This document shows, piece by piece, positions 27,203 through 36,719 of a DNA stretch of 64,000 nucleotides. A program made the translations under genes and the position numbers. The notes beneath the pieces are model-generated. The model had not been told where the DNA came from. It did not search any database and worked only from the letters and a program-made list of their open reading frames with translations. Position 1 is the first letter of the stretch. Every line of letters begins with the position of its first letter. The DNA is taken from positions 310,001 to 374,000 of the forward strand of contig CAKVCX010000002.1 of NCBI GenBank assembly GCA_934725985.1. Reading direction: 5' to 3'. This stretch comes from an uncultured Bacilli bacterium (lineage in GTDB: Bacteria; Bacillota_I; Bacilli_A; RFN20; CAG-826).

Positions 27203-28045
27203 ATGTTTTTACTAATTAGCTTTGTTTTTCTTTCAATGGGGGCGTCGTTAGTAACTTATTTTTCTTATTCAATGCAAGAAGATTGGACATTGTTTTATGT
27301 CCCGATTGTTTTAACTATAGCTTTTTTTCTTTCTTTATTGCTTCTTCACGTTCTTTACTGCAGCTTATTTTCTTTATTCATTAAAGAAGGGCATAAATAC
27401 AAGCCAAATAAATATGCGATGTGGATAATAAGTGAAACCGCTTATTTGATATGCTTATTTTTAAGAGTAAAAGTAGTTCCCAATGGCCTAGAAAAGCTGC
27501 CAAGAGACAACTCTTTTATGTTGGCAACTAATCATTTAAGTGGTCTAGATCATATTTGTTTGATGTCTTTGCTAGCAAAAGTACCCATGGTCTGCGTTTC
27601 TAAATTAGCCAATGCATCAATCCCCGTAGCAGGGAAATGGCTTATCTATGCAGGCTATTTAACAATAATCCAAGGCGATTTAATCGATGGAAAGAAAGTA
27701 ATGGAAGAGGCTAGCAGTTTATTAGAAAGTTCTACTACTTCAATTTGCATCGCTCCAGAAGGGACAAGGAATAAAAATTACCCAAACCCTATTTTGCTTC
27801 CCTTTCATCCAGGCAGCTTTTCCATGGCAAAAGAGGCAAAGAAACCAATTGTTGTCGCTTCGATTCAAAATACTCAATCCGTTTTTAAAAGATTCCCTCT
27901 TCATAAAACAAAAGTCTATATTGATGTTTTGGAAGTACTTTTTTATAACGATTACAAGGATATGAGCTTGAATGAAATCTCCACGCATTCTAGAGATTTG
28001 ATAATGAAACATTTAAAAACGAAGGAAGCAAGACAATATCATTAG
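27203..28045 (+). CDS. plsC: 1-acyl-sn-glycerol-3-phosphate acyltransferase-like protein
   Basis: A 280-residue membrane enzyme of the LPLAT family that adds an acyl chain to lysophosphatidic acid to make phosphatidic acid. Two N-terminal helices (about 1-22 and 30-58) anchor it. The catalytic HX4D motif is NHLSGLD at about 110-116, and the phosphate-binding motif is EGTRNK at about 189. A TATACT -10-like box lies 9 nt before the ATG. It is the only plus-strand gene in its neighbourhood and converges on the GtrA-like gene. The exact acyl acceptor is inferred from the family. Confidence 0.85.
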   Translation: MFLLISFVFLSMGASLVTYFSYSMQEDWTLFYVPIVLTIAFFLSLLLLHVLYCSLFSLFIKEGHKYKPNKYAMWIISETAYLICLFLRVKVVPNGLEKLPRDNSFMLATNHLSGLDHICLMSLLAKVPMVCVSKLANASIPVAGKWLIYAGYLTIIQGDLIDGKKVMEEASSLLESSTTSICIAPEGTRNKNYPNPILLPFHPGSFSMAKEAKKPIVVASIQNTQSVFKRFPLHKTKVYIDVLEVLFYNDYKDMSLNEISTHSRDLIMKHLKTKEARQYH

Positions 28046-28095
28046 AATTTTTTGCTTATTTAAATGGTTAAGTTATTTTTAAAGCCAGTCGAAAT

Positions 28096-29148
28096 TTAAA
28101 CGTTAAATTTTCCTTTTCTAGAAAGATCATCATAAATGGTTTTTGCTTCATTCATTTTTGCTTTTTGTTTTAAAGCCTCTTCGTATTTAATGGCAAGAAG
28201 ATCATCTATTTTATACTTGTTATTGAGATCTTCTTTTTCTTTTTTGTTTCGATAAGAAAAATAAGAAATTGCTTTAGAATTATATAAACATGCCTCTTTT
28301 ATATATTCTAATCTAGCGTTTTCTAAATTAGCTTTTTCCCTAAGGATATTAGCTCTTTTTTCTAATTTTTGTATTCTTTCTTCACTTGCATTCTTTTTCC
28401 TTGCTTTTTCTAATTTAGTTTCTTCCTTTAAAGCATTTTTTTCTAAATTAGGGAAAATTATTAGGAATATAAAGAAAAATATTACCATCGAAACTCCGCC
28501 CGTTAAAACTGTTTTTAGTAAAGAGATCAAGACGTCATTGACTTGCCAAGAAAGAAGTAAAGGGTTAGCGATTCCCCATAAGGCATTTGTAAATAAAGAA
28601 ACCCCAATCCAACCTATAAAATACATAAAAGCTTGGAAATATGGGTTTCCTTGGGATTTATAAGTAATGTTCCTTTGAAGAGGAAAATTAATGCATTGGG
28701 CTAGAAACACTGCAATTTCAAAAGCAATAAAATTACCTAAGCCTCCTGCTTTTATAACTCCTCCATTAGAAAGAAGACAATTAACATCGGCATAAGTATA
28801 GGCTTGAACTAGATTTCCATTAAGCAAGATTTGTACCGGTTCATTAAAAATCCCAAAAAATAAATCATTCCCCCTAACATCTTTTAAGCCTAGATTGATT
28901 CTAGGAAAGCAAAAAGGGATATCCCAAATGGAAGAAAATGCATAAGGCAAAAATAGCATTATTAAAAATTGAACAACCGTAACGGCCATGGAAAAAAGGA
29001 AGAAAAATCCTATTTTATAAAGCAAATTGCCTAATTTTGGATGCTTATCATTAAAACCATACCAAATTCCAAGCCAATGACGATAAATCTTTTGAAAAGC
29101 CTTGATAAAGGAATTATTAGAATAAGGTTTTATTTCGATTTGTTCCAT
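28096..29148 (-). CDS. GtrA-like membrane protein with C-terminal coiled coil
   Basis: A 350-residue protein with about four membrane helices spread over residues 45-230. The segment FLAQCINFPLQRNITYKSQGN is the GtrA family signature (NFxxxRxxTF-like). GtrA proteins are proposed flippases or partners for polyprenyl-linked sugars. Unlike standard GtrA (about 130 residues), this one carries an insertion between the first helices and a long charged coiled coil (about 235-345: EETKLEKARKKNASEERIQK and so on). It lies 3 nt after a GH3 gene, with a GGAGAAAA Shine-Dalgarno. Confidence 0.7.
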   Translation of the reverse strand: MEQIEIKPYSNNSFIKAFQKIYRHWLGIWYGFNDKHPKLGNLLYKIGFFFLFSMAVTVVQFLIMLFLPYAFSSIWDIPFCFPRINLGLKDVRGNDLFFGIFNEPVQILLNGNLVQAYTYADVNCLLSNGGVIKAGGLGNFIAFEIAVFLAQCINFPLQRNITYKSQGNPYFQAFMYFIGWIGVSLFTNALWGIANPLLLSWQVNDVLISLLKTVLTGGVSMVIFFFIFLIIFPNLEKNALKEETKLEKARKKNASEERIQKLEKRANILREKANLENARLEYIKEACLYNSKAISYFSYRNKKEKEDLNNKYKIDDLLAIKYEEALKQKAKMNEAKTIYDDLSRKGKFNV

Positions 29149-29151
29149 ATT

Positions 29152-31593
29152 TCATTTTCTCCTTGCCTTAAGCTCTTTCTTTTTATCTGTTTTTGCCTTA
29201 AAAAAATGATTTACACCTTTAAAGAAATGGCCGTTAAACATTAGAATCAATCCATCAAGTTCGTCCATGGAAATTGATCCACCTGTCATTCTAGATAAAC
29301 CTCGCATTGGTTGGTGCAAGACACCCATTATAAGAGTATTGGAATTCTTATAATCCCCGAAAGCTCTTAAAATCTTAATGGCTGCCATTATAGAAAAGGC
29401 AAATAACCTGCCGCTAAAACCTTTTGCATACTTAAGTTCGTTCACTGTTGTATTGTAATGAACAAGCATTCTGTTTTTCTTTATGAAAGGATAAGAGCTA
29501 GGTGGGACTTTATAGCCTAATAATTTTTCAAATTCCAAGTCTTTAACATCATCTACTTTTCCAAAATAATAACTAGGAATTTCGTTTCTAGGAATAAAAA
29601 AAGAATCATCTAGTTCATCTTTTTTTATTTCATATTCACTAGATAAGCGAATATCCAAACTGCTTGAACCAATTTGGATAAGGTATCTTCCGCTTTCAAT
29701 CGACCATCTATTTAGCTTTAGATTCCAATATCTAAAGGTATATTCATCAAAGGGGATAAATATTTCTTTTTCCTCTTTTGCCTTGAATAACGTTTTGTTA
29801 AAGCCTTTTAATTCCAAAGCCGGCCTAAAAGTTTTAGAGTCTTTTTTAGAAATGTAGAGCTGACAAATCTCTTTCCCGTCTACATCTGAATTATTTCTTA
29901 TTTTAAAATAGACTCCCTTTTCGCTAATTTTTAAATCGCGATAGGAAAAATCGCTATAAGAAAGTCCGTAGCCAAAAGGGAAACGTACTTTTTTTCCTAT
30001 TGAAGCAAAATACCTATATCCGACAAAAATTGAATCGCGATAGATTGTATTTAATTCCTTCCCAGGGAAATAGTTTGCTGTTGGACTATCTTCATAAACA
30101 AATGGATAGGTCTCGGTCAATTTTCCGCTTGGATTAACTTTGCCAGTTAAAATATTTAATTCGGCCCTAGCCCCTCCTTGGCCTGGAAGAAAAGCATTTA
30201 GCAAAGCATCCACTTCATCCGCCCAATCCATTTTTACTACGCTTCCGGCGTGTAATATGGCTACAGTTTTGATATTTTCTTTTCTTAAGCATTTAAGCAA
30301 GAGAATTTGATTTTCGTTTAAATTGATGTTTTTTCTATCTAGTCCTTCTGCTTCAATTGCTTCGTCTAGTCCTAAATAAACTAGTGCTATATCGGCTTTT
30401 TTGGCTAAATTAATAGCTTTTTTTAATAGCTTTTTGCTTTTTTTGCCAAACCTATGAAAAGCTTTTTCATAACCGAGAAAATCCAAATCATATTCTTCAA
30501 TGATATCAAGGGGAGTTTCTAAAAATGTAGAGTTTACTAACGAACTGCCTGCCCCTTGGTAACGCATTTTGGAAGCAAAATCACCTAACAAAGCGACTTT
30601 GCAATCTTTCTTTAAAGGAAGGATATTGTTTTCATTTTTCATTAAAACAAGGGATTCTTCCGCACACTTAATAGCAATTTCATGATGCTTTTTAACATCG
30701 AAAGAATAGCTTTTTCCTCCTTCGAAAGGCTTAGATGTTTTTTTAACCAAATCAATAAACCTATCGACGTTATTATTTAATGTCTCTTGGCTTATATTCC
30801 CATTTTTTACGGCGTCAATAATTTCTTTTATTGTCTCTCCGCCTGCCCCGGGCATTTCTATTTCATTACCAACATTATATCCTTTGACGCGGTCATTTTC
30901 CCCGCCCCAATCCGTAACTACAACCCCATCATAATTCCATTCATTCCTAAGGATAGACATTAAATGAGGATTCTCGTTTGCATGAATGCCATTAACCATA
31001 TTATAAGAAGACATCAAAGTATAGGGCTTGCCTTCTTTAACGGCTATTTCAAAACCGGTCAAATAGATTTCTCTTAAAGCCCTTTCATCGACAATTGTAT
31101 CGATTGTCATTCTTTTTTCTTCTTGATTATTGCAGGCAAAATGTTTTACGCAGGCCGATATGCCGTTTGATTGGATTCCCTTTACATAAGCCGCAGCCAT
31201 CTTTCCTGCTAAATATGGGTCTTCGCTAAAATATTCAAAATTGCGACCACACCTAGGGTTTCTTTTTATATTAAGTCCAGGGCCTAATAAAACGTTTACT
31301 TTTTGGCTCAAAGCCTCTTTTCCTAAAGTTTTTCCTAACTCTTCCCCTAAAGAAAGATCCCAACTGCAAGACATAGTAACAGCGGTAGGGAAACAAGTGG
31401 CTTTAATTGATTCGTTTAAGCCTAAATGGTCGGCTGCAAGGGCTTGTTTTCTAACCCCATGCGGCCCATCAGCAAAGAAAATGGAAGGAATGTTTTTTTC
31501 TTTGCACTCTTGCGATTCCCAAAAATTCTTTCCACTGCTTAAAGAGGCTTTTTCTTCTAATGATAATGAATCGACAATGTCTTTGTGTTTCAT
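29152..31593 (-). CDS. Glycoside hydrolase family 3, conventional domain order (beta-glucosidase-like)
   Basis: An 813-residue enzyme lacking a signal peptide, so cytoplasmic. The N-terminal TIM barrel (about 1-310) has FFADGPHGVR, KHFACNN near 150 and the nucleophile Asp228 in VVVTDWGG. The C-terminal alpha/beta sandwich (about 320-530) and a fibronectin-III-like domain (about 570-660, following FPFGYGLSYSDF) follow the usual order. A roughly 130-residue tail follows. GH3 enzymes release beta-linked glucose, xylose, GlcNAc or arabinose residues, and the substrate cannot be read from sequence. The frame is open from a TTG 10 codons upstream; I chose the ATG at 31593. A GtrA-like gene follows by 3 nt. 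Confidence 0.9.
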   Translation of the reverse strand: MKHKDIVDSLSLEEKASLSSGKNFWESQECKEKNIPSIFFADGPHGVRKQALAADHLGLNESIKATCFPTAVTMSCSWDLSLGEELGKTLGKEALSQKVNVLLGPGLNIKRNPRCGRNFEYFSEDPYLAGKMAAAYVKGIQSNGISACVKHFACNNQEEKRMTIDTIVDERALREIYLTGFEIAVKEGKPYTLMSSYNMVNGIHANENPHLMSILRNEWNYDGVVVTDWGGENDRVKGYNVGNEIEMPGAGGETIKEIIDAVKNGNISQETLNNNVDRFIDLVKKTSKPFEGGKSYSFDVKKHHEIAIKCAEESLVLMKNENNILPLKKDCKVALLGDFASKMRYQGAGSSLVNSTFLETPLDIIEEYDLDFLGYEKAFHRFGKKSKKLLKKAINLAKKADIALVYLGLDEAIEAEGLDRKNINLNENQILLLKCLRKENIKTVAILHAGSVVKMDWADEVDALLNAFLPGQGGARAELNILTGKVNPSGKLTETYPFVYEDSPTANYFPGKELNTIYRDSIFVGYRYFASIGKKVRFPFGYGLSYSDFSYRDLKISEKGVYFKIRNNSDVDGKEICQLYISKKDSKTFRPALELKGFNKTLFKAKEEKEIFIPFDEYTFRYWNLKLNRWSIESGRYLIQIGSSSLDIRLSSEYEIKKDELDDSFFIPRNEIPSYYFGKVDDVKDLEFEKLLGYKVPPSSYPFIKKNRMLVHYNTTVNELKYAKGFSGRLFAFSIMAAIKILRAFGDYKNSNTLIMGVLHQPMRGLSRMTGGSISMDELDGLILMFNGHFFKGVNHFFKAKTDKKKELKARRK

Positions 31594-31649
31594 TTTAATT
31601 CCAACCTTTTCTTTTTTTGCCAAATTAATGGCTATAGAGAAAAAATAAC

Positions 31650-31678
31650 ATTATCCCAGGGAATAGAAACATTTCTAA
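31650..31678 (-). promoter_or_regulatory. Candidate promoter for the GH3/GtrA-like operon
   Basis: On the minus strand, TTAGAA (31678-31673) and GATAAT (31655-31650) are 17 bp apart, about 56 bp before the GH3 start codon. Other AT-rich -10-like sequences (TATATTATAAAG near 31712) also lie in this spacer, so the active promoter is uncertain. Confidence 0.4.
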
Positions 31679-31790
31679 CCGTATCTAAAATCTATTAGTC
31701 GGATAAGACTTTATAATATAGAGTAAAAAGTATCGGCTAGTTAAATCTAGTTTATCCATTTAAGGGGGTTTCTATAGCTATCAATGTTTT

Positions 31791-31847
31791 CCTTCCTATA
31801 AAGATCATATTAGAAAAGCTTTGATATTCTTTGCTATTATAGGAAGG
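31791..31847 (-). terminator. 11-bp inverted repeat between the two carbohydrate operons
   Basis: CCTTCCTATAA (31791-31801) and TTATAGGAAGG (31837-31847) are perfectly complementary and enclose a 35-nt AT-rich loop. The repeat lies 37 nt past the end of the three-gene operon. It may act as a weak terminator or RNA-stabilising hairpin, but there is no clear run of Ts after the stem on the minus strand, so an operator role is also possible. Confidence 0.4.
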
Positions 31848-31883
31848 AATGATTAATTGAAATAAATTTAAAAGTAGCTAAGT

Positions 31884-33731
31884 TTACTTGGCTTTATGCT
31901 TTTTTAAAAGCAAAACACCGCCAAGAATAACGAAGGATTGAGCTAACAAAATTGTAACTAGAATTGCCGTTTTGTTATTTTCTTGTTCCGCAAATATGCT
32001 TAAAGAGCTATTAACGATATCCCTATTTAAGAAATTCCATTGTCCATCATCAACAAGGGAGGCATTATATTTTTGCCCAATATAGTCATATCTTGCAAGA
32101 TATCTTGCTACATCTTCATTGCTATTATCATTGGCAATTCCATTTGCAATGATGGATTTACTTTCTTCGTCTAACAAAGCGTATTTATCCCTGCTATCGG
32201 TCCAGATTTTCTTAAGTTCTACAATATTTGAAGAGCCATCCGCTTTACAAACATTAGCCAATCTAGAGACAAATTCACTAGCAAATAAATTGGCTTTTGA
32301 GTCCGTGTCATTTGTATCGGCGATATAAAAATAGTCAAAGCCTATATATTCATTATTATCATTGCTGATGATGGTAAATTTTATTTGATTATTAGTTTCG
32401 TTAAGCGAAATAGGCCCTAAATCGATAGTTCTCCAAATTAAATACATATATCTAACGGCATAACTAGTATTGCTACTTGTGTAAGCATCATTCAAAGAAC
32501 CTGGTATGCCATGAGAAATTCCATCTGGATCATGGTTAGTAGAATCGTTTCTTCCTTCTATATATAAAGAGGAAGGGATGGAAATTTCAGATTCATTTAT
32601 TTCTACTTTTAAGTGGTCTTTTACCGTAACGCTATTGGTTACAAAATTGGTTTGATTAACGTTTAAAGAAGAAACCCTTAAGAATAAATGTGGATTCGAA
32701 TAAGAATGTGTAAGCGAAATGTCGCTAGATAAGGTAGATCCATTCTTGGCGTATTTAACAAAGTCATAATTCGAGCAAGAATAATCTTTGTTATATGTAA
32801 CAAAATCGCGTATTAAATCTTTGTAATCACCATTATAATTGGCAAGAGTTTTGGCATCTCCAGTTAAAGTGGCATCTTCAAATTCATAAACATCTTTATT
32901 CTCATATTTATCAAAATCAAGAATCATGCAATCTAGTTGACCGCTTGTGTTGCCATTTTTTGCAGTATAAGTGAAATTGTTTTCTCCACTTCTTACTAAA
33001 ACCTTACCAACCAACACGGTTTGCCAATCCTGATAGACATAACGTCCATGCATATTAAGCTCGGTACTAAGTGTCTTCCAATTTCCTTGTTCATCTTTTT
33101 CATAAGCAAAACTGACTTTATCGTTTATATCTTCATCTAACCTTTGCTTATAATATCTTCCAAAAACAGTCGCATTGTCGTTAATTGCGATTTCTTCTTG
33201 GTTTAAGGAAACACCCAACATTTTGGCTAATTTCATTTTGCTAGTCGATGGCAATTCAGCGTCTTTATTGGCTGAATTTGAAGCAACGCGCACATAAAGA
33301 TCGGCATATCTATCAACACTAGAAGTGTAAGAGACATTAACGGTTGCCCCAGCATCAAAACCAAGCACATAACCACCGGTAGTATTGACAGTCATGGTCT
33401 TGCTTTTTCCGTTTAAATAAACTTCTTGGGTTATTTCGTTAATTGGAGAGCAAGAATAATTGCCTGTATACATCCTTGCGGCATATAAACGCGAATTTTT
33501 ATAAGTATCACTTAGATAGCTTTTAGCATTGCCTGTATATGTAATGCTCGTCCCACTTGGTAAAGTGTCACCACCTTCGAATTCAATGATTTCTTTATCC
33601 TTTAATTCTGATAAAGTCTTATAGCTCAAAGCATTAGATTCGATAGCTTCTTTATTTTTTAAGCCAAGAATGAGACTAGTAGCAGTAAAAACAACGCTTC
33701 CTACTAATAATAATTTAAAATATTTATTCAT
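31884..33731 (-). CDS. Membrane-anchored extracellular protein with two carbohydrate-binding-like modules
   Basis: A 615-residue protein with an N-terminal hydrophobic segment (about 5-24), a large outside region, and a C-terminal membrane helix (about 589-609) followed by KKHKAK. Two beta-rich modules (about 46-276 and 280-471) share landmarks with those of the HTH protein upstream: an opening FEGGD or FEDAT, a sugar-site-like FLRVSS or YVRVAS strand, and closing segments GRYVYQDWQTV...GENNFTYTA and YMYLIWRTIDLG. They resemble CBM6/CBM35-type jelly rolls. A helical region (about 477-556) lies before the anchor. No catalytic motif is seen. It starts 2 nt after the permuted GH3 gene. Confidence 0.65.
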   Translation of the reverse strand: MNKYFKLLLVGSVVFTATSLILGLKNKEAIESNALSYKTLSELKDKEIIEFEGGDTLPSGTSITYTGNAKSYLSDTYKNSRLYAARMYTGNYSCSPINEITQEVYLNGKSKTMTVNTTGGYVLGFDAGATVNVSYTSSVDRYADLYVRVASNSANKDAELPSTSKMKLAKMLGVSLNQEEIAINDNATVFGRYYKQRLDEDINDKVSFAYEKDEQGNWKTLSTELNMHGRYVYQDWQTVLVGKVLVRSGENNFTYTAKNGNTSGQLDCMILDFDKYENKDVYEFEDATLTGDAKTLANYNGDYKDLIRDFVTYNKDYSCSNYDFVKYAKNGSTLSSDISLTHSYSNPHLFLRVSSLNVNQTNFVTNSVTVKDHLKVEINESEISIPSSLYIEGRNDSTNHDPDGISHGIPGSLNDAYTSSNTSYAVRYMYLIWRTIDLGPISLNETNNQIKFTIISNDNNEYIGFDYFYIADTNDTDSKANLFASEFVSRLANVCKADGSSNIVELKKIWTDSRDKYALLDEESKSIIANGIANDNSNEDVARYLARYDYIGQKYNASLVDDGQWNFLNRDIVNSSLSIFAEQENNKTAILVTILLAQSFVILGGVLLLKKHKAK

Positions 33732-33733
33732 AT

Positions 33734-36703
33734 TTATTTCCCTTCTTCTTTAACGATATCACTTTCTTTTCCTTTGCGGATATAGGCAAAATAGCCTAGA
33801 GTCAAAATACCATCGAGCAGCAACAAGTTAATTCCAACTACCGCCAATAGCCAAAAAGGTTCATTGCGTACAACATCAACTATAGCGGGTGCTTCTTCAC
33901 TTTGTATTTGCGAGTAACAGACCATGTAGAGGATGTTTTTGCAAGATTTTCTAACATCATTGGCAACTTGGATATCATTCATCCAAGAATTTCCTAGGTT
34001 ATGGCTATTCTGCTGAGCCCCATTTAGCCAAATATCGTTTCCGGCTTGAATGCCTTCTTTTGCATCATAGGCTCCGCCAACCCAGTCAGTTACGACCGCA
34101 CCTTTAAAGCCCCATTCATCACGCAAAACATAAGTAAGCAAGGCTCCATTAACTTTTGCACTAGTTCCACCAACGCAATTAAAGGCAGACATAATGCCGT
34201 TAGTTCCGCCGACTTTAACTGCCAATTCAAAAGCGCGCAAATACGTTTCACGCAAAGCTTGCTCGGTAGTCCAAGTCTTTATGCCGCCCCTGTTTGTCTC
34301 GCATTCATTTAAGGCAAAATGCTTGACATAGGTGGTAAGGCGTTTTGACAAGGCCCCTTTTACCGTATAGGCCGCCATATATCCAGAAAGCATTGGGTCT
34401 TCAGAATAATACTCATTATTTCTTCCTCCAAATGGGGAACGCCTAATGTTACACCCTGGCGCATACCATCCATTTACCCCTGTAACTTGGGCTTCGTTTC
34501 CAATCGTCTTGCCATAATTACTTGCTAACTCCTTATTGAAACTATTCCCAATTAATCCTGCCATTGGGAACCAAGTCCATTGGCTAGTTTCCGTGACTGA
34601 GGCATTTGATCTAGTTAATCCCATAGGACCGTCATTGTCTCTCATCCAAATTTTGCCAACGCTAGCGGCTTCTATGGTTGAATATCCGCCCATGACTATT
34701 AAATTGGAAGCGTCTTGATAAGTTAATTGGTCAAGAAGCAAATCCCATTTTGGGTTATCAAAATCGCCTCCAAGTTCTTTCATTAATTCAATATTTGCCT
34801 TAACTGAAGCAGCGTTTGGAGAATGCAATAAATTTGCATCAGTAATCTTGTTCCTTTCTAAATCGGTATATAAATAAAGACCATTGTCGGCATTAAAAGT
34901 AGGCAATTTCTCATAAGTACGCGTATTTTTTAAAGTACCGCCCTTAGTATAATTTTCTACCGTTTCTTTTTTGATCGTTCCTTTAAAGTCGCTTCTAGAT
35001 AAAAATAAAGAAGGATCGTTTCTATCGACGCTAGTATTATCAAAGGCGTCTTCGCCAGTAAATCTATTCTTTACCTCGTTATCGGTTGCTTTATCTTTTT
35101 CTATTTTGATATCGGAGGCAACGTTGTATTTAATTGTCCCATTAGAAAAGAGTTCTTCATGGGAATTTTTCATGAATTTTAGGCTATATTCGCCTTTTTC
35201 TAGTTCATATCCTTTGAAATTATTACTATTTTTGTCGTAGCAATCGTAACTAGCCATGTAATAAGGATCGATTTGGAAAGTTAAAATCTCGCTTTCCCCC
35301 GGATTTAATAATTTAGTCTTGGCAAAATCTAGCAAATTGATGGATGATTTTTCAATTCCGCCAGAAGTATAAGGGGCAGAATAATATAATTCGATGACAT
35401 CTTTTCCTTTAGCAGAACCCGAATTGGTTACTTTTATGCTTAAGCTTATATTCGTATCTAAAGAAATATCGCTTCCACTAGTTGGAATAACAGCACTTTT
35501 CCCGTCTTTTCCAACCAATTCATAAGAAAAACTCGTATAGCTTAAACCGTGACCAAATGGATATTGGACTATTCCATCATAACCATTTTTGCCATTGGTT
35601 TTCTTTTCATCGTTATTAGAATAATTGTTCCAATATCCTTCTTTATCCGCGGTTTCAAAAAATTTATAGCCGACATAGATATCCTCAACATAAGTAACCG
35701 AAGGGGAAGATACGCGCCCAAAGTTATAAAAACTTGGATTCTCGGAATGGTCGGTGACGCAAGTTTCCGTTATCCTTCCAGAAGGATTGACATCCCCAGT
35801 CAAAACCGAAGGAATTGCCCTTGCCCCCGATTGTCCTGTAACACCAATATAATAAACATTTTGAATTCTATTATCTTCGAAAGCCCCACATTCAACCATA
35901 TTGGTACAATTTAGCAATACGGTTACATTGGAAAAGTTTTCTTCAACCATCTTAATCATGTCAAGTTCTTCATCGGTCAAAGAAAGGTAACCCCTATCCA
36001 CTTTTTGTGGTTCCATTCCTTTTTCATTGACGACATAAGAATAATTTTGCGGGCAATCCTGAGCTTCCCCGGACTGACGTGAGATTACGATAATCGCATT
36101 ATCAGAATATTCTTTTGCATCTTCTAGAAGAGTTTTTCCATCTACTGCATTTGCAGGGTTAGTATAAACATCAACTTTCGGGTTATAGTTAGTATAAAGT
36201 TTGTCATTCCCACCTAAAGATTCGCTTACTTTTCTGCCACCGCACCAACTCTCATAGAATTTTTTAAGGTTGGTATTATATTCAATTTTTTTCTTTGGAT
36301 ATGTCTTATTATATTTATCAAAACCGTCAAAAAACAAAACACGTTTATTTTCTGGGATTCTAGAAATGCCTGACCCATAACCGGAAATTAAGAAGCCGGC
36401 ATCAACACTTGACCACCCAAAGACATTGACCTTTCTATTGCTATTTGGATTAGAGGAATCATAGGCGAATGGAGCTTTACCACTTGTATTTTTTAGCATG
36501 GTGATTCCTTCTTCCATTATTTCCTTAACAAAAGCATCGCCTTTGGCTAAGGCGGCTCCGGCTTTATCATAGCTAACGCCAGACCCATTTATTCCTTGGT
36601 CGATGAAATCATAATACTTGCCACATAAGACATCGCCGGTAATCATAGCTCCAGCTAAAATAGCTATATCGACACCACTAATGATTTTTCCTATTTTTTT
36701 CAT
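33734..36703 (-). CDS. Membrane-anchored GH3 glycosidase with circularly permuted domain order
   Basis: A 989-residue enzyme. An N-terminal helix (about 5-27) is followed first by the domain that is normally C-terminal in GH3 (about 45-380, with VNVFGWSSVDAG and VLTGDVNPSGRITET), then a fibronectin-III-like region (after PFGHGLSYTSFSY), and only then the TIM barrel (about 630-930). The barrel has MRDNDGPMGL, VKHFALNE and the nucleophile Asp873 in AVVTDWVGG. A second membrane helix lies at about 950-975. GH3 enzymes with this swapped order are known, for example in rumen Firmicutes. The start at 36703 has AGAAGG upstream. The upstream frame opens inside the HTH gene. Confidence 0.85.
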   Translation of the reverse strand: MKKIGKIISGVDIAILAGAMITGDVLCGKYYDFIDQGINGSGVSYDKAGAALAKGDAFVKEIMEEGITMLKNTSGKAPFAYDSSNPNSNRKVNVFGWSSVDAGFLISGYGSGISRIPENKRVLFFDGFDKYNKTYPKKKIEYNTNLKKFYESWCGGRKVSESLGGNDKLYTNYNPKVDVYTNPANAVDGKTLLEDAKEYSDNAIIVISRQSGEAQDCPQNYSYVVNEKGMEPQKVDRGYLSLTDEELDMIKMVEENFSNVTVLLNCTNMVECGAFEDNRIQNVYYIGVTGQSGARAIPSVLTGDVNPSGRITETCVTDHSENPSFYNFGRVSSPSVTYVEDIYVGYKFFETADKEGYWNNYSNNDEKKTNGKNGYDGIVQYPFGHGLSYTSFSYELVGKDGKSAVIPTSGSDISLDTNISLSIKVTNSGSAKGKDVIELYYSAPYTSGGIEKSSINLLDFAKTKLLNPGESEILTFQIDPYYMASYDCYDKNSNNFKGYELEKGEYSLKFMKNSHEELFSNGTIKYNVASDIKIEKDKATDNEVKNRFTGEDAFDNTSVDRNDPSLFLSRSDFKGTIKKETVENYTKGGTLKNTRTYEKLPTFNADNGLYLYTDLERNKITDANLLHSPNAASVKANIELMKELGGDFDNPKWDLLLDQLTYQDASNLIVMGGYSTIEAASVGKIWMRDNDGPMGLTRSNASVTETSQWTWFPMAGLIGNSFNKELASNYGKTIGNEAQVTGVNGWYAPGCNIRRSPFGGRNNEYYSEDPMLSGYMAAYTVKGALSKRLTTYVKHFALNECETNRGGIKTWTTEQALRETYLRAFELAVKVGGTNGIMSAFNCVGGTSAKVNGALLTYVLRDEWGFKGAVVTDWVGGAYDAKEGIQAGNDIWLNGAQQNSHNLGNSWMNDIQVANDVRKSCKNILYMVCYSQIQSEEAPAIVDVVRNEPFWLLAVVGINLLLLDGILTLGYFAYIRKGKESDIVKEEGK

Positions 36704-36719
36704 ATTCTTTAGCCTTCTT

